Positions 26,413-36,732 of a stretch of 64,000 bases of DNA are shown one piece after another. The stretch spans positions 19,898 through 83,897 of the forward strand of contig CAILCG010000023.1 of the NCBI GenBank assembly GCA_903832665.1, read 5' to 3'. Origin of the DNA: an uncultured Methanomicrobiales archaeon. Its GTDB lineage: Archaea > Halobacteriota > Methanomicrobia > Methanomicrobiales > Methanospirillaceae. Within the stretch, counting starts at the first letter, position 1. Each line of letters opens with the position of its first letter. The notes beneath the pieces are model-generated. The model did not search any database and was not told where the DNA came from. It was given only the letters and a program-made list of their open reading frames with translations. The translations under genes and the position numbers were made by a program.

Positions 26413-27504
26413 TTATCGCTTGATACGCGCAGGGTTGTCCTTATCGATCATCTGGCGTGTCTGCCCGGTAATGTAGACCGGGGCTTTCTTCAGCGCTGAT
26501 ACCCGTGCCGAGCCGGTCAGAAACATCGTGACCCTGAGCTGCTGGTGTATCTCTTCGATTGCGTTACCGAGTGCCTCGTCGCTCTCCATTGCAGGTTTGA
26601 GCAGGGGCAGTGCCATGCCACAGAGATCCGCCCCGAGCGCGAGCGCCTTTGCCATATCGAGGCCGCTGCGTATTCCGCCGGAAGCGATCACGGGGTTTCC
26701 CGTTGCGAGCACTTCGGCAAGACTCACGACCGTGGGAATGCCCCAGCTCGTGAAGTTCTGCCCCAGCGATTTGAGGGCATGATCTTTGGCATGCTTGCTC
26801 TCGTCTGCCCGTACGCTCTCGACTGCGGCCCAGGACGTACCGCCCCAGCCGCCGATGTCGATTGCGCTGACTCCCGCTCCCCAGCATTGCCGGGCAACGG
26901 GTGCCGAGATCCCGCATCCGGTCTCTTTGACAATGACCGGTGTCTTGAACTCCCGGCAGAGTTGCTCGATGGCGGCAAAGCAGCCGGTGGCATTGTGATC
27001 GCCTTCCGGCTGGATCGCTTCCTGGAGGAAATTCAAATGAATTGCAAGAGCATCGGCCTCGATCATCGATACGGCCCGCTCTGCCCATTCGATCCCATGG
27101 TCGCGAAGCTGGACAGCCCCGAGATTTGCCACCAGGAAGGCATGAGGCGCCTCGTCCCTGACAACCGAGAAGGTATCGTCGAGCTGGGGGTTCTCCAGCG
27201 CCGCACGCTGGGAGCCGACACCCATGCCGGCCCCGAACTGTTCTGCTGCCCGGGCAAGCCGGGCATTCACGTCTTTGGTTCCCGGGTGACCCCCGGTCAT
27301 GGCCGAGATGAAGAGGGGTGATGAGAACGAGTGATTGAGGAACCGTGTGGAGAGATCGATGGCACCCATGTCACACTCAGGGAGGGCATTGTGCACGAAC
27401 CTGATGCTTCCAAACCCGGCATCCCCGCTCTCGACTGCTTCTTCTGCACAGATGCGCAGGTGGTCGAGCTTGCGCGAGGAGGTAAACGCCTTCTTGTCAC
27501 TCAT
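26413..27504 (-). CDS. fni: Isopentenyl-diphosphate delta-isomerase, type 2 (FMN-dependent)
   Basis: 363 residues of the TIM-barrel type 2 IDI. Visible are SRKLDHLRIC at the N-terminus, ISAMTGG, the MGVGSQRAALE loop and the flavin phosphate-binding SGGIRSGLDMAKALALGA. It interconverts IPP and DMAPP. Starts with a 4-base overlap on the ipk stop. Confidence 0.95.
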   Translation of the reverse strand: MSDKKAFTSSRKLDHLRICAEEAVESGDAGFGSIRFVHNALPECDMGAIDLSTRFLNHSFSSPLFISAMTGGHPGTKDVNARLARAAEQFGAGMGVGSQRAALENPQLDDTFSVVRDEAPHAFLVANLGAVQLRDHGIEWAERAVSMIEADALAIHLNFLQEAIQPEGDHNATGCFAAIEQLCREFKTPVIVKETGCGISAPVARQCWGAGVSAIDIGGWGGTSWAAVESVRADESKHAKDHALKSLGQNFTSWGIPTVVSLAEVLATGNPVIASGGIRSGLDMAKALALGADLCGMALPLLKPAMESDEALGNAIEEIHQQLRVTMFLTGSARVSALKKAPVYITGQTRQMIDKDNPARIKR

Positions 27505-28262
27505 TTTTTGTTCCTCTTGACTATGGTCCCGCCGTGGGCAGCCCCTGCAAGGAAGTCTGCCACCCGCGAGACATGAAAGATATCTGACCCGACACCTGCA
27601 TCAGCAAGTTCGAGCAGTTCATTGATTTTGCCTCTCATTCCACCGGTGACATCGGTATGCATCGAGTTGCCGATGCGGAGAGTTGGCATCGTGTCCCGGG
27701 AAATTTCCGGAACAACCCGCTCTCCATCCAGCACTCCCGGTACATCGGTGGCGAGCCCTACACGGCTGATGGTTAATCCAACCGCGAGATACCGCACGAG
27801 CTGATCGCCCGATACGATGCAGGCTCCTTTCGAAAGGTCCATCACCACGTCGCCGTGGATCACAGGGACCATGCCGAGACTGAGCATGGTTTCAAGGTGC
27901 CGGCACTCGAAGCTGACCAGCCGGCCCTTGTCCGCAATCGCCGTGTGCAGCGGGTGGACCCCGATGGCCGCAACCCCTTGTTCGCGGAGCGTGGCAACGA
28001 CCTCATCGTTGAGGCGGCTGACTGCCCGGTGGGTAACATAGATCCCCTCGGTCTCCCCTTTTGAGGCCCCGACATCCAGCTTATACCGCTTTGCTTCGGG
28101 ATGCCCGCAGGAACCGGCCCCGTGGATGATCACGATACCGCCGGTTCGTGCCCGGGCAATGGCCCCGGCGATCGACGCCAGCTGTGCGTGATTGATTGCA
28201 CAGTCTGCGCTCTTATCGGTGATGACACTTCCGCCGAGTTTCAGGATCAGGCGATCAGACAT
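27501..28262 (-). CDS. Isopentenyl phosphate kinase
   Basis: 253 residues from ATG 28262; the track ORF adds 24 residues that lie inside the mvk gene. An amino-acid-kinase fold protein: LILKLGGSVITDK (phosphate-binding), HGAGSCGHPEAKRY with the His that defines isopentenyl phosphate kinases, and SGDQLVRYLA. It phosphorylates isopentenyl phosphate to IPP in the archaeal mevalonate route. Overlaps mvk by 8 bases. Confidence 0.93.
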   Translation of the reverse strand: MSDRLILKLGGSVITDKSADCAINHAQLASIAGAIARARTGGIVIIHGAGSCGHPEAKRYKLDVGASKGETEGIYVTHRAVSRLNDEVVATLREQGVAAIGVHPLHTAIADKGRLVSFECRHLETMLSLGMVPVIHGDVVMDLSKGACIVSGDQLVRYLAVGLTISRVGLATDVPGVLDGERVVPEISRDTMPTLRIGNSMHTDVTGGMRGKINELLELADAGVGSDIFHVSRVADFLAGAAHGGTIVKRNKK

Positions 28263-29124
28263 TCTTCTCCTTGCGTGCCCCTTCGGTATCGATACCGGTG
28301 ATGATCGCCCGGGCGTCACACGCCTCGATGGCACTGGCGATCCGGTTCTTGATCGGCTTGGGGCAGAGGGCCACCATGCAGCCCCCGCCGCCGGCTCCCG
28401 TGATCTTTGCCCCGAAGGCTCCGGCCGAGCGGGCTGCGAGCACCATCTTGCCGAGCTGCGGGTGGCCGACTCCCAGTACTTCGAGCAGGGCGTGGTTCAT
28501 GTTCATGTATCTCCCCAGCTCCTTGGGATTGTTGAGGTGATGGATCGCGCTCATGCTCACGCCTTCAATGGCATCGAGCACCGGGTCCACGATATTGGGG
28601 TGCTTCTTCTTGAGTTCGCTCACCTGCTCCACCATCTTTGAGGTGCTGTGGGAGACGAGCGAGTCCCCGATCACCAGATGAATATTCTGCGGGGGGAGGC
28701 GTCGCCGGGAACCGCCGCTGATGAGCACGATCCCGCCATAGGCAGAGACGGTGGTGTCAGTGGGGCTGGCCCGGCCCTTCTGGACGGTCTTTTCGATCTC
28801 GAAGGCCATTTCGGCAATATCTTCCCGGGTCTTATGGAGGGAGAATTCATCGTTGATGGCCGAGAGGGTCGCAACCGTGACTGCGGCTGACGAGCCCAGT
28901 CCGGATGAACTCGGGATCTGGGAGTTGATATAGACGCTGCCCATCACACCCATGGCGTCAAAACAGCCATCGATATAGGGCGATTTTGCCTTCTGGGCGC
29001 GGCGGGTATTTCTCACGGTGACAAATACCCGGGGCTTTATGGCCATGGCTATGCCGGGCTTTCCATAGACTACTGCATGCTCACCGAACAGGAATACCTT
29101 GCCCGGTGCACTCCACGTTGCCAA
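28255..29124 (-). CDS. mvk: Mevalonate kinase
   Basis: 289 residues of the GHMP kinase family: APGKVFLFGEHAVVYG at the N-terminus, ATP-binding PSSSGLGSSAAVTV, and C-terminal GAGGGGCMVAL. Converts mevalonate to 5-phosphomevalonate. First of the mvk-ipk-fni block and two bases after the MEMO1-family gene. Confidence 0.95.
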   Translation of the reverse strand: MATWSAPGKVFLFGEHAVVYGKPGIAMAIKPRVFVTVRNTRRAQKAKSPYIDGCFDAMGVMGSVYINSQIPSSSGLGSSAAVTVATLSAINDEFSLHKTREDIAEMAFEIEKTVQKGRASPTDTTVSAYGGIVLISGGSRRRLPPQNIHLVIGDSLVSHSTSKMVEQVSELKKKHPNIVDPVLDAIEGVSMSAIHHLNNPKELGRYMNMNHALLEVLGVGHPQLGKMVLAARSAGAFGAKITGAGGGGCMVALCPKPIKNRIASAIEACDARAIITGIDTEGARKEKNV

Positions 29125-29126
29125 CG

Positions 29127-29918
29127 CTATATCACCGTTATTGCTGCGTACCCGACAACCTCGCGGGTGTCACCGGTGACATCCCCGCTGGTCGCATACC
29201 GGATAAGCTGTGCTGATTTTGCGCCAAGCCTGCTGCAGGCCGTCACCATAGCAGTGATGGGACCATACCCGCAGGCAGTTACGCGTCGTTCCTCTATTCT
29301 CCGGTAGAATTCCACCGTATCGAGAGTAGTTAAGGGCTCGATAGCATATAGATCATCTGATTTTGCTTTCGCTTCGGGCACATAGTGCGAGAAGTCGCTC
29401 GACGCTACGATCCGGACATCCCGCTTGGTCAGCCGGACTGCCGCTTCGATCTTTTCCGCGAGACGTATTGCGCTCGCGTAATCCTGCGGCCCCATCATGA
29501 CCGGGGCAATCCGGGCCCGCGGGAACCGGTACTTGATCATCGGCATCTGCACTTCGAGCGAGTGCTCGTCCTTGTGAGACAGTTCATCGGTCTCCATGTC
29601 GAGCGCGTTCACAAACCCGGTGTCCGTTTCGATCACACCGAGCGGTGTTTCCCAGGGAATGGCAGAAACACAGCTGATATACCCGCGATGGGATGGGCCG
29701 ATCACCACAAACGTGCCGGAAAAATCAGGGGGAATTGCGCCAAATGCGTGGGCAGCTACCTGCCCGGAATAGACATACCCTGCATGGGGAGCTACGATAC
29801 CCAGGGGTGGTGCACTGTCTGACTTGGTGACAGAGAAAAATTTCTCCAGCAACTGTTCCAGATGAGAAGGATCTCGCGGATAAAACATGCCGGCTACTGC
29901 GCATGTACGGATCTTCAT
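29127..29918 (-). CDS. amrB: AmmeMemoRadiSam system protein B (MEMO1 family)
   Basis: 263 residues. MEMO1 family with PHAGYVYSGQVAAHAFG, IGPSHRGYI and SSDFSHYVP; the conserved His and Cys/Asp positions resemble class III extradiol dioxygenases. The AmmeMemoRadiSam partners (AMMECR1 protein and radical SAM enzyme) are not in this window. It is usually found in this operon position in Euryarchaeota between S2 and mvk. Biochemical role unsettled. Confidence 0.9.
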   Translation of the reverse strand: MKIRTCAVAGMFYPRDPSHLEQLLEKFFSVTKSDSAPPLGIVAPHAGYVYSGQVAAHAFGAIPPDFSGTFVVIGPSHRGYISCVSAIPWETPLGVIETDTGFVNALDMETDELSHKDEHSLEVQMPMIKYRFPRARIAPVMMGPQDYASAIRLAEKIEAAVRLTKRDVRIVASSDFSHYVPEAKAKSDDLYAIEPLTTLDTVEFYRRIEERRVTACGYGPITAMVTACSRLGAKSAQLIRYATSGDVTGDTREVVGYAAITVI

Positions 29919-29983
29919 CGGATCAACCCTCTGGTCATACTCATATATCTAACGATCGATCACCCTAAAAAAGGGGGAGGGGA

Positions 29984-30595
29984 TCAGAACTCAGTTTCGA
30001 AGTCCTCGGGTGTGAGGGCTGTCGAGATACCGCGGAGACGGAACATCTCACGGGTGAGCAGGAAGTAGATCATGGAGAGTGCCTTGCGACCCTTGTTGTT
30101 GGTCGGGATGACGAGGTCGACAAACCGGGTCATGTTGTTGGTGTCACAGAGTGCCACTACGGGGATACCGCACTGGACTGCCTCGTTGATAACCTGTGCG
30201 TCACCGATCGGGTCAGTGACTACGATGACCGAGGGCTCGATATAACCTTCGAGAACCGGGTTGGTCAGCAGGCCCGGGATGAAGCGGCCGGTGGCAGACA
30301 TGGAACCGATGGCATCGGCGAACTTCTTTGCCGGGTACTGGCCGTACTGGCGGGAGGTGACCACGAGAATATTGGGAGCCTCGAACTGGTTTAAGAATTT
30401 TGCCACGGTCTTGATCCGGGCATCGGTCTCACGGATATCAAGAATATAGAGGCCATCGCCGCGAACGCGGTAGATGAACTTCTTCATATCTTCGCTCTTC
30501 TGCTGGGTACCGATGTGAACACCGGCTGCAAGGTACTCTTCGACGGGGATGAGTGGCTCTTTTAATTCAATTTCCATTTCATTTACTGTGGTCAT
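29984..30595 (-). CDS. rps2: 30S ribosomal protein S2 (uS2)
   Basis: 203 residues, archaeal S2 with [17 protein letters not shown] near the start, [16 protein letters not shown] and [13 protein letters not shown]. Small-subunit assembly. Starts with a 4-base overlap on enolase. Confidence 0.97.
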   Translation of the reverse strand: MTTVNEMEIELKEPLIPVEEYLAAGVHIGTQQKSEDMKKFIYRVRGDGLYILDIRETDARIKTVAKFLNQFEAPNILVVTSRQYGQYPAKKFADAIGSMSATGRFIPGLLTNPVLEGYIEPSVIVVTDPIGDAQVINEAVQCGIPVVALCDTNNMTRFVDLVIPTNNKGRKALSMIYFLLTREMFRLRGISTALTPEDFETEF

Positions 30596-31779
30596 AGCTG
30601 TTCCTCAATGCGTATCAGTTCATTTAATTTGGCAATGCGTTCTCCGCCAACCGCTCCGCACTTTAAGAAAATGCAGGAGAACGCGGTTGCCAGGTGGGCG
30701 ATTGTCGTATCGGTGGTTTCACCGGACCGGTGGCTCATCACCGTGTCCAGACCATGGGTGTGGGCGAGCCGCACTGCATCATAGGTCTCCGTGAGGGTTC
30801 CTACCTGGTTGGGTTTTATCAGCACGCAGTTTGCTGCATCCATCTCGATGCCCTGCGCGATGCGATCAACCTGCGTCACGAAGATGTCATCCCCGCAGAG
30901 CAGGCAGCGATCTCCGATCTGGCTGTTGAGTTCTGAAAATGCGTCGAAGTCTTCCTCAAAAAGGGGATCTTCAACATAGACAAGGTTATAGGTGTCAACC
31001 AGTTCGCCAATGTAGGCGATCTGGTCTTCCGTGGTGCGGGTCTTGTTGCGGTACTTGTACCCTTCGCCGGTCCACATCTGGCTTGCTGCCACATCAATAC
31101 CCATATCAACCGAGATATTCATCTCGTCAGCGACAAGTCCGGTCGCCTCGGCAATGAGCTCAAATGCGAGGACATCGTCAATCTGCGGTGCCCACGCACC
31201 CTCATCACCCTTGCCGCAGGATTTACCGTTCTTCTTCAAGAGTTCCTTGACATGCCGGTGGACGGCTGCATTGGCAAAGACTGCCTCTTCTGCATCCGCT
31301 GCCCCGCCGGGCACGACAAGGAATTCCTGGATCTCAGTCGCGTTTGCCGCATGTGCTCCGCCGCCGATGATGTTACCCAGCGGGAGAGGCATCTCTTTTA
31401 CAAATGCCCCGCCGAGGTAGCGGAAGAGGGGCATGTCGCTGGCTGATGCGGCTGCTTTTGCATTGGCAAGCGAGAGTGCCACGGCGATATTCGCCCCGAT
31501 CTCCGAGAAATCGGCAGTCCCGTCGATGTCCCGAAGCTGCTCGTCGAAGCCTTCCTGGTCACAGGCATCCATGCCGATGAGTGCAGGAAGTACATTCTGG
31601 TAGGCAAAGTCGACTGCCTCGCGGGGTTCCTTGACTTTTGCCTCAAATGCCCCGGTGCTGGCACCGCTGGGCGCCGCAGACCTGCCAAAACCGTTCGCCG
31701 TGTACACGTCCGCTTCAACGGTCGCATTGCCCCGGCTGTCCAGGATTGTCCGCAGTTCGATAACCTCTATGGTCGTCAT
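30592..31779 (-). CDS. eno: Enolase (2-phosphoglycerate dehydratase)
   Basis: 395 residues. [14 protein letters not shown] at the start, [13 protein letters not shown] loop, [14 protein letters not shown] metal-binding and the signature [14 protein letters not shown] followed by [10 protein letters not shown]. Slightly shorter than most bacterial enolases (about 420-430). Interconverts 2-phosphoglycerate and phosphoenolpyruvate. Sits at its classical archaeal place between rpoK and S2. Confidence 0.97.
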   Translation of the reverse strand: MTTIEVIELRTILDSRGNATVEADVYTANGFGRSAAPSGASTGAFEAKVKEPREAVDFAYQNVLPALIGMDACDQEGFDEQLRDIDGTADFSEIGANIAVALSLANAKAAASASDMPLFRYLGGAFVKEMPLPLGNIIGGGAHAANATEIQEFLVVPGGAADAEEAVFANAAVHRHVKELLKKNGKSCGKGDEGAWAPQIDDVLAFELIAEATGLVADEMNISVDMGIDVAASQMWTGEGYKYRNKTRTTEDQIAYIGELVDTYNLVYVEDPLFEEDFDAFSELNSQIGDRCLLCGDDIFVTQVDRIAQGIEMDAANCVLIKPNQVGTLTETYDAVRLAHTHGLDTVMSHRSGETTDTTIAHLATAFSCIFLKCGAVGGERIAKLNELIRIEEQL

Positions 31780-31788
31780 AAGAGTCCT

Positions 31789-31962
31789 CTATTTCCTTTT
31801 TACGGTAATGGGGATGGTGTGGTTGTTGTATTCCTCGATAGCGATCTCAAGCGGATCGATCCGGGTCGTCATGATAAGTAACGGAGCACCCATTGATATC
31901 TGCAGAGCCCTTGCCCCAATGATCCTTGCCCGTTCATACCGGGAGTATGTCTGCGTCTGCAT
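31789..31962 (-). CDS. rpoK: DNA-directed RNA polymerase subunit K (Rpo6)
   Basis: A 57-residue ORF not in the track. The protein begins [19 protein letters not shown] and contains [10 protein letters not shown], both typical of the RpoK/Rpb6/omega family. Short form of the subunit, which holds the polymerase clamp base. Nine bases before the enolase start. Confidence 0.93.
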   Translation of the reverse strand: MQTQTYSRYERARIIGARALQISMGAPLLIMTTRIDPLEIAIEEYNNHTIPITVKRK

Positions 31963-32001
31963 TGTTCTACCTCAAAATGTTCTTTTTTTAATAATTTTTT
32001 A

Positions 32002-32076
32002 TGGGGTCGCTGAGATTCGAACTCAGGTCACTGCGTCCCGAACGCAATAGGATGGTCCAGGCTACCCTACGACCCC
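32002..32076 (-). tRNA. tRNA-Pro (anticodon CGG)
   Basis: Minus-strand cloverleaf: acceptor GGGGTCG with CGACCCC, discriminator A, anticodon stem TTGCG/CGCAG with loop TTCGGGA (anticodon CGG), T stem CTGAG/CTCAG with TTCGAAT loop. CCA is not encoded. It lies inside the operon between rpoN and rpoK. Confidence 0.93.
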
Positions 32077-32092
32077 TCGTTCATAATTCAAT

Positions 32093-32281
32093 CTACTGGT
32101 ATGGGTTGAGCTCGTCAATGACGACCTTATGGGTCAGGAGCATACGCCTGCAGCAGTACCGGGTAATATTAAGATCGGTGAGGATCTGTTTGGGATCCTC
32201 GCCTTTCTCCCGTCTCTGCCTGAACTCTTCCCACGATGTGGAAATTGGTTTTCCACAGGTGAAACATCGTACGGGTATCAT
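32093..32281 (-). CDS. rpoN: DNA-directed RNA polymerase subunit N (Rpo10)
   Basis: 62 residues. The zinc-binding form MIPVRCFTCGKPI with the second pair RYCCRRMLLTH is the Rpb10/RpoN signature. Structural polymerase subunit. Confidence 0.97.
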   Translation of the reverse strand: MIPVRCFTCGKPISTSWEEFRQRREKGEDPKQILTDLNITRYCCRRMLLTHKVVIDELNPYQ

Positions 32282-32309
32282 TACTTAACCTCTCATCATA
32301 TCTGCTATC

Positions 32310-32711
32310 TTAACGATAAGACTTTTGGAACTTCGCTCTGGCTCCCGAACCGTGCGGCTTCTTGGCTTCTTTCTGCCGAGAGTCGTTGACAAGGAGTGTC
32401 CTGTCATAGGTAAGGAAGATATCCTTAATCTGGGGTTCGTTGTGCCAAAGGAGGATGCCGCGGGCAAGGGCAGTTCGTACTGCCTCTGCCTGTCCCATCA
32501 CTCCGCCACCTGCGACATCGATGGTGACATCGATGCCATGGACCGCGTTGGGTACCAGGAGGAGGGGCTCAGAGATCTTCATCCGGGTTACATCGGAGCC
32601 ATACTGTTCGAGCGGCACTGAGTTGACCCGGATAACGCCTTTGCCTGCCTTGAGCGTAGCCCGGGCGATTGCAGTCTTGCGTTTTCCGCTTGTGTTAATG
32701 ATCTTTACCAT
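32310..32711 (-). CDS. rps9: 30S ribosomal protein S9 (uS9)
   Basis: 133 residues from ATG 32711; [13 protein letters not shown] near the start, [20 protein letters not shown] and the basic tail ending AKFQKSYR that reaches the P-site tRNA. The 16 extra track residues upstream are non-coding. Confidence 0.97.
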   Translation of the reverse strand: MVKIINTSGKRKTAIARATLKAGKGVIRVNSVPLEQYGSDVTRMKISEPLLLVPNAVHGIDVTIDVAGGGVMGQAEAVRTALARGILLWHNEPQIKDIFLTYDRTLLVNDSRQKEAKKPHGSGARAKFQKSYR

Positions 32712-32724
32712 GGGGACCAAGCCT

Positions 32725-33153
32725 CTAGAACTTTGCTCCGAGGAACGTGCACACAGCACCGAGGGTGATGTGAGCAGGGTTGTTCAGCCGGTTCATGTGT
32801 GCGTCTTCGAGCACTTCGAACTCTTTTCCAACGAATTCCGTGGGAACACCGACGTAGCACTTGATGCGCTTCATGGCCTCGACACCACGGGGGCGTTTGT
32901 ACGGGAGCATGCCGCGGATCGTCCGCTTCATGAGATGATCGGGCCGGCGCGGGACGAAGGGGCCCCAGCGGTTACCGCTGGCGCCACGTTCCCTCTTGTG
33001 CTTGTAGTTGCCAAGCACGCGTGCACGGCTACCGGATATGATCGCCATTTCTGCGTTGACAATTGCAATCGTCTCGCCGGCAAGTCCGCGCTGTGCGACC
33101 AGGCTTGCAAGACGCCCGAGAATCAAGCCATCACCGTTGATTATTGTTACCAT
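32725..33153 (-). CDS. rpl13: 50S ribosomal protein L13 (uL13)
   Basis: 142 residues, archaeal L13 with [29 protein letters not shown] and [12 protein letters not shown]. Follows L18e. Confidence 0.97.
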   Translation of the reverse strand: MVTIINGDGLILGRLASLVAQRGLAGETIAIVNAEMAIISGSRARVLGNYKHKRERGASGNRWGPFVPRRPDHLMKRTIRGMLPYKRPRGVEAMKRIKCYVGVPTEFVGKEFEVLEDAHMNRLNNPAHITLGAVCTFLGAKF

Positions 33154-33160
33154 ATCTTCT

Positions 33161-33526
33161 TCACCTCAGGATCCGGACACCGCTGCCTTTCGGGTTGTCC
33201 TGCAGGAGCTGCTCAATCGTCATACACTGTCCCTTCGCGTCCTTGATCTTGAGAGTCGCTGCTTCTGAAAAGTTCAGCGCTGCAACCTTGACGGACTGCT
33301 CCAGCAGGCCGCTGCCAAGCACTTTGCCCGGGACGATGATCGTCTCGCCGTTCTGGGCGTAGCGGCTGATCTTGGACAGGTTGACCTCTGCGTAATTTCT
33401 GTTGGGGGTCTCTAACCTGCTTGCGATCTCGCGCCAGATCTTGACCTCATTCTCCCTTGACTTGTTCTTCAGGAGTAAGATAAGGCTGGTAAGACGGGGG
33501 TTCGTCTTTTCTATAATTCTTGTCAT
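33161..33526 (-). CDS. rpl18e: 50S ribosomal protein L18e (eL18)
   Basis: 121 residues, archaeal/eukaryotic L18e. N-terminal [19 protein letters not shown] and [21 protein letters not shown] match the family. Start overlaps the rpoD stop by 4 bases. Confidence 0.96.
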   Translation of the reverse strand: MTRIIEKTNPRLTSLILLLKNKSRENEVKIWREIASRLETPNRNYAEVNLSKISRYAQNGETIIVPGKVLGSGLLEQSVKVAALNFSEAATLKIKDAKGQCMTIEQLLQDNPKGSGVRILR

Positions 33527-34356
33527 TTCTTTTCCTCCCCGGAGATTTCGCCTAGCTGTGATTCCAGCTCGTCAGACTGATCCTTGATATACAGTAATGC
33601 GCGATTCATGATCCCTTTTACCGGCAGTGAACCGTCACCCTCGACCACGAAGATATAGCGGTCTGGTTCGGCGGATACACGGATTGCCGGTTCATCACCG
33701 ATACCGCTTGCAAGGCATGCCTTTTCACAGAGCTTGCACATGGAGCAGTCGGGAAGCTTGCCTTTTACTACTTCGACTTTCTTGCCGCTGACTGCAAGTA
33801 CCTTGCGGGGACATTCATCCACGCAATTACCGCAGGCATCACAAATGTCGCTGATCGTGACTACGGGGTGATTCTTGTACCCGCAGACCAGGGTCGGCTG
33901 CCATTTTGCATGTTCCCTGCCGGTATTGAGGACTGCTTTTGCTTCCAGGACAAGTGTCTGCCCTTTGATGAGCTTGACGATTGGCACGTTGTCGTACACC
34001 GGTACCGCTTTGGGGTCCTGCGGGATCAGGTCATTTGACGTGACCATGCGGGGGCCTTCTGCGCTTAAGGTGTAGGTGACCGTGCAGCCCGGGCATCCTG
34101 CCCCGTCGCACGTGCATTTCGCCTGTGTCGAATAGGATGAGAGATCGGTCTTGATGGGTATGAGCCCGAGGCGGTGGGCCAGCATCTCGTCGAAGAGTGC
34201 GCTGGTATTGTTATAGATGCGCACATCTTCGATTGCGAGGGTTGGCACTTCGCCGATCATTGCCCGCCGGAAGGCGTTGGCAAATGCGGGGCTGGCTCCC
34301 GATAGAATGAATCGCGCCAAGGAATCGTCCAGACTGGCGAATTCTATCTGCATCAC
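33523..34356 (-). CDS. rpoD: DNA-directed RNA polymerase subunit D (Rpo3) with two Fe-S cluster motifs
   Basis: 277 residues (start ATG ATG at 34356/34353). The alpha-like assembly domain contains [21 protein letters not shown]. An inserted ferredoxin-like domain (about residues 168-215) has two complete CxxCxxCxxxC motifs, [11 protein letters not shown] and [11 protein letters not shown], so two 4Fe-4S clusters could bind. Such a two-cluster form is known in methanogens. Start overlaps S11's stop. Confidence 0.96.
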   Translation of the reverse strand: MMQIEFASLDDSLARFILSGASPAFANAFRRAMIGEVPTLAIEDVRIYNNTSALFDEMLAHRLGLIPIKTDLSSYSTQAKCTCDGAGCPGCTVTYTLSAEGPRMVTSNDLIPQDPKAVPVYDNVPIVKLIKGQTLVLEAKAVLNTGREHAKWQPTLVCGYKNHPVVTISDICDACGNCVDECPRKVLAVSGKKVEVVKGKLPDCSMCKLCEKACLASGIGDEPAIRVSAEPDRYIFVVEGDGSLPVKGIMNRALLYIKDQSDELESQLGEISGEEKK

Positions 34357-34751
34357 ACTCTCCTGCCACGTCGTCCGCCTTTAGCGCGGCATGAGTCGTG
34401 GGGAACGGGTGTAACATCTTCAATGCGCCCTATGCGCATGCCTGCACGGGCAAGTGCCCGGATGGCTGCCTGGGCACCGGGCCCGGGGCTGCGCTGTTTG
34501 CCCTGTCCGGGTGCTCGCACCTTGACATGGACACCGACAATACCCTTTTCACGGGCTGCCTGAGCAACATTTCCTGCCATCTGCATGGCAGCATACGGGG
34601 AGCTCTCGTTACGGTCCTGCTTGACGACCATACCACCACTGCTTTTTGTGACCGTCTCTGCACCGGAGAGGTCAGTTACCGTGATGATAGTGTTGTTGAA
34701 GGATGCGAAGATATGAGCAACGCCCCATTTTTCCTTGTCATTTGCTGCCAT
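34353..34751 (-). CDS. rps11: 30S ribosomal protein S11 (uS11)
   Basis: 132 residues with [32 protein letters not shown] and the tail [17 protein letters not shown]. The S4 stop and the S11 ATG share a base (TAATG). Confidence 0.97.
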   Translation of the reverse strand: MAANDKEKWGVAHIFASFNNTIITVTDLSGAETVTKSSGGMVVKQDRNESSPYAAMQMAGNVAQAAREKGIVGVHVKVRAPGQGKQRSPGPGAQAAIRALARAGMRIGRIEDVTPVPHDSCRAKGGRRGRRV

Positions 34752-35341
34752 TATCTACCTCCACGCTGGTATCCCTGCTGGGGGGCTGCTTTGGGAGTGC
34801 TTGCCGGTTTGGCAATACGGGTCCTCTCTGCATTGGATTCGCTGACGAAGGTGGAAGTACCGTAGTAGGTGATCTGACCTTCTTCAATCCGGCCAACATG
34901 ATAGCTGGGGATGGTGGTACGCCTTCCGGCGATTGCAATATGACCGTGGGTGACCATCTGGCGCGCCTGTTTCGGCGAGCGGGCGAGTCCCTTGCGGTGG
35001 ACCATGGTCTGGAGGCGGCGATCGAGCTGGGCCTGCACCTTGAGTGAGAGCACCTGTTCGATATCTGCGTCGACACCGAGAAGGCCTGCACGCTGGAGGT
35101 GGCTGATAAGCTCGTCTTTCTTGGCTTCGAAGATCTGCTTGTCCATGGCACTGGATGCGAGCACGAGAAGATTACGGGCGCCCTTGCGGTATTTGCGCAG
35201 GTCTGCCTGTGCCTTCCAGACTTCGCGCTTGTTGCGCAGCCCGTATTCTATGACAAGGCGCGTTTCTGATTCGATACGCGTCTTTTCAAAGGGGCGCTTT
35301 GGGGTCTGGTAAGACTTGTGGTTCTTTCCGGGGTATCCCAT
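34751..35341 (-). CDS. rps4: 30S ribosomal protein S4 (uS4)
   Basis: 196 residues. Start [19 protein letters not shown] and the S4 RNA-binding domain [20 protein letters not shown]. Primary 16S rRNA binder. Two bases after S13. Confidence 0.97.
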   Translation of the reverse strand: MGYPGKNHKSYQTPKRPFEKTRIESETRLVIEYGLRNKREVWKAQADLRKYRKGARNLLVLASSAMDKQIFEAKKDELISHLQRAGLLGVDADIEQVLSLKVQAQLDRRLQTMVHRKGLARSPKQARQMVTHGHIAIAGRRTTIPSYHVGRIEEGQITYYGTSTFVSESNAERTRIAKPASTPKAAPQQGYQRGGR

Positions 35342-35343
35342 GA

Positions 35344-35802
35344 TTAGTTACCTGCCTTCTTCTTGCTCACGCCGACGGTCTTGCCGGTTCTGCCAGTAGA
35401 CTTGGTGCGCTGACCACGGACTTTCTGGCCGGTCTCATGCCGGATGCCCTTGTAGCACCGGATCTTTCTCATGAGGTTGATGTCTTCGTCGTTAGCGAGC
35501 GTGACATCAGCGCCAAAAAGGTGCTTTGTTTCGCCGGTGTACACATCTTTCGGCCGGTTTGCCATCCAGGCCGGAATCTTGGTGATGTACTCTTCAACAG
35601 CGGTCCGGAGCCGGTTTACGGACTCCTCTTCAAGGCGACCGAGTAATGCATACTCGTCAACTTTCGCCATGCGGGAAATAACCATGGAGGTATGCCTGCC
35701 GACACCCTTGATGCCGGTAAGCGCAACTCTCACGGATTTGGTACCATCGAGATCGGTGGTTCCAACCCTTACAAAGTATTTTATATCGTCTTCCTGAGCC
35801 AT
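35344..35802 (-). CDS. rps13: 30S ribosomal protein S13 (uS13)
   Basis: 152 residues. [18 protein letters not shown] helix-hairpin-helix and the C-terminal [22 protein letters not shown]. First protein gene of the superoperon; tRNA-Ser lies just upstream on the same strand. Confidence 0.97.
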   Translation of the reverse strand: MAQEDDIKYFVRVGTTDLDGTKSVRVALTGIKGVGRHTSMVISRMAKVDEYALLGRLEEESVNRLRTAVEEYITKIPAWMANRPKDVYTGETKHLFGADVTLANDEDINLMRKIRCYKGIRHETGQKVRGQRTKSTGRTGKTVGVSKKKAGN

Positions 35803-35836
35803 CCAATCCCCTCGATTGGTGAGATTGTCTCTTTAG

Positions 35837-35920
35837 CGCTGAGGGGGAGATTTGAACTCCCGAGTCCTTTCGAACACAGGTTTAGCAAACCTGCGCCATA
35901 CCAGGCTTGGCTACCTCAAC
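35837..35920 (-). tRNA. tRNA-Ser (anticodon GCT)
   Basis: Minus-strand class II tRNA of 84 bases with a long variable arm. Acceptor GTTGAGG with CCTCAGC, discriminator G; anticodon stem CAGGT/ACCTG around loop TTGCTAA (anticodon GCT); T arm GGGAG-TTCAAAT-CTCCC. CCA not encoded. Confidence 0.93.
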
Positions 35921-35982
35921 AGAGGAATCTCGCATCTTGTAACAGACACTCGCAGTGGATAATCACTGCTCCATGAATGGTG

Positions 35983-35992
35983 CTTTATAATA
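35983..35992 (-). promoter_or_regulatory. TATA box upstream of tRNA-Ser and the ribosomal superoperon
   Basis: The minus strand reads TATTATAAAG. It would start transcripts near 35960, about 40 bases before tRNA-Ser, and could drive tRNA-Ser plus the S13 operon. Confidence 0.45.
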
Positions 35993-36240
35993 TGGGCAGA
36001 GTTGGGTAATAAGTGTTGCGGGTATTCACCTGCACGCGGGGTGTACGGGTGAGCCGGAGAGAAGAGGATCCGGGATCTTTTGTGGGGGCAATTGGGCTCT
36101 CTATATGTATGCCGGGTTTCCGGGACGTTATTGTTCTTAGTACCTTAGTATGTGTGCATTCTATTCAAAATGCCCGGGGTCCGGGAATTATTTATGGAAG
36201 GGGGGTAGGCCCTGAACTGCCGCGGGGGCGCAGGCGCATC
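35993..36240. other. Intergenic region without recognised gene
   Basis: The plus-strand ORF starting at 36013 has no protein-like features and overlaps the lipoprotein gene antisense. Nothing else seen. Confidence 0.5.
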
Positions 36241-36732
36241 TCATGCCAGATTGTAGATGAAATTCGGTTGTGCCCATTTTACAGATTCATTTTGTTTATA
36301 GAAAGCGACAGCGGATTCTACACTGACATCAGAAGGCAAGTGGACAAGCTGAATATAGGGCATGTTATGAGCACTGGCATCTGTCGGGTTCACTCCGATT
36401 TTTGTATTCAGGGCAGTGGAGATCTGGAAAAACTGTTCCTTCGATAGATTGGGGTTGTACCTCACAATAACTTCGCCAGCCATATATCGTGTCGGTGTTG
36501 GAGAAGGTGTCATTACGAATGTTGAATTTATTATCGATACTGCTGTCGTAGGGGGTGCATCAGTCGTTACAACGGGTGAGATATCTGGCGTAACCAACGT
36601 ACCTATCTGCGTCTCTGTTGGATATGTTGGGGCTCCTTCCATTGGCATCGGTTGTTGCCCCACACAACCCGCGGCCAGCAGCACCGCCACCATCACCAGC
36701 ATCAAGGCAAACGTTACACGGATGGGAGTCAT
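36241..36732 (-). CDS. Lipoprotein with fervidolysin/subtilisin-type propeptide domain
   Basis: 163 residues. Signal peptide with lipobox (VAVLLAAGC), a Thr/Pro-rich linker, then a C-terminal domain starting GEVIVRYNPNLS and ending VKWAQPNFIYNL, which matches the N-terminal prodomain of fervidolysin-like subtilases. No protease domain follows, so it may be a free-standing chaperone or inhibitor of a secreted protease, or a decayed remnant. Its start overlaps the upstream lipoprotein stop by 4 bases, so they are cotranscribed. Confidence 0.65.
   Translation of the reverse strand: MTPIRVTFALMLVMVAVLLAAGCVGQQPMPMEGAPTYPTETQIGTLVTPDISPVVTTDAPPTTAVSIINSTFVMTPSPTPTRYMAGEVIVRYNPNLSKEQFFQISTALNTKIGVNPTDASAHNMPYIQLVHLPSDVSVESAVAFYKQNESVKWAQPNFIYNLA

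Noticed and set aside
36013-36447. 144-residue plus-strand ORF
   Set aside because: Overlaps the lipoprotein gene antisense, and its sequence has no recognisable domain or codon pattern.
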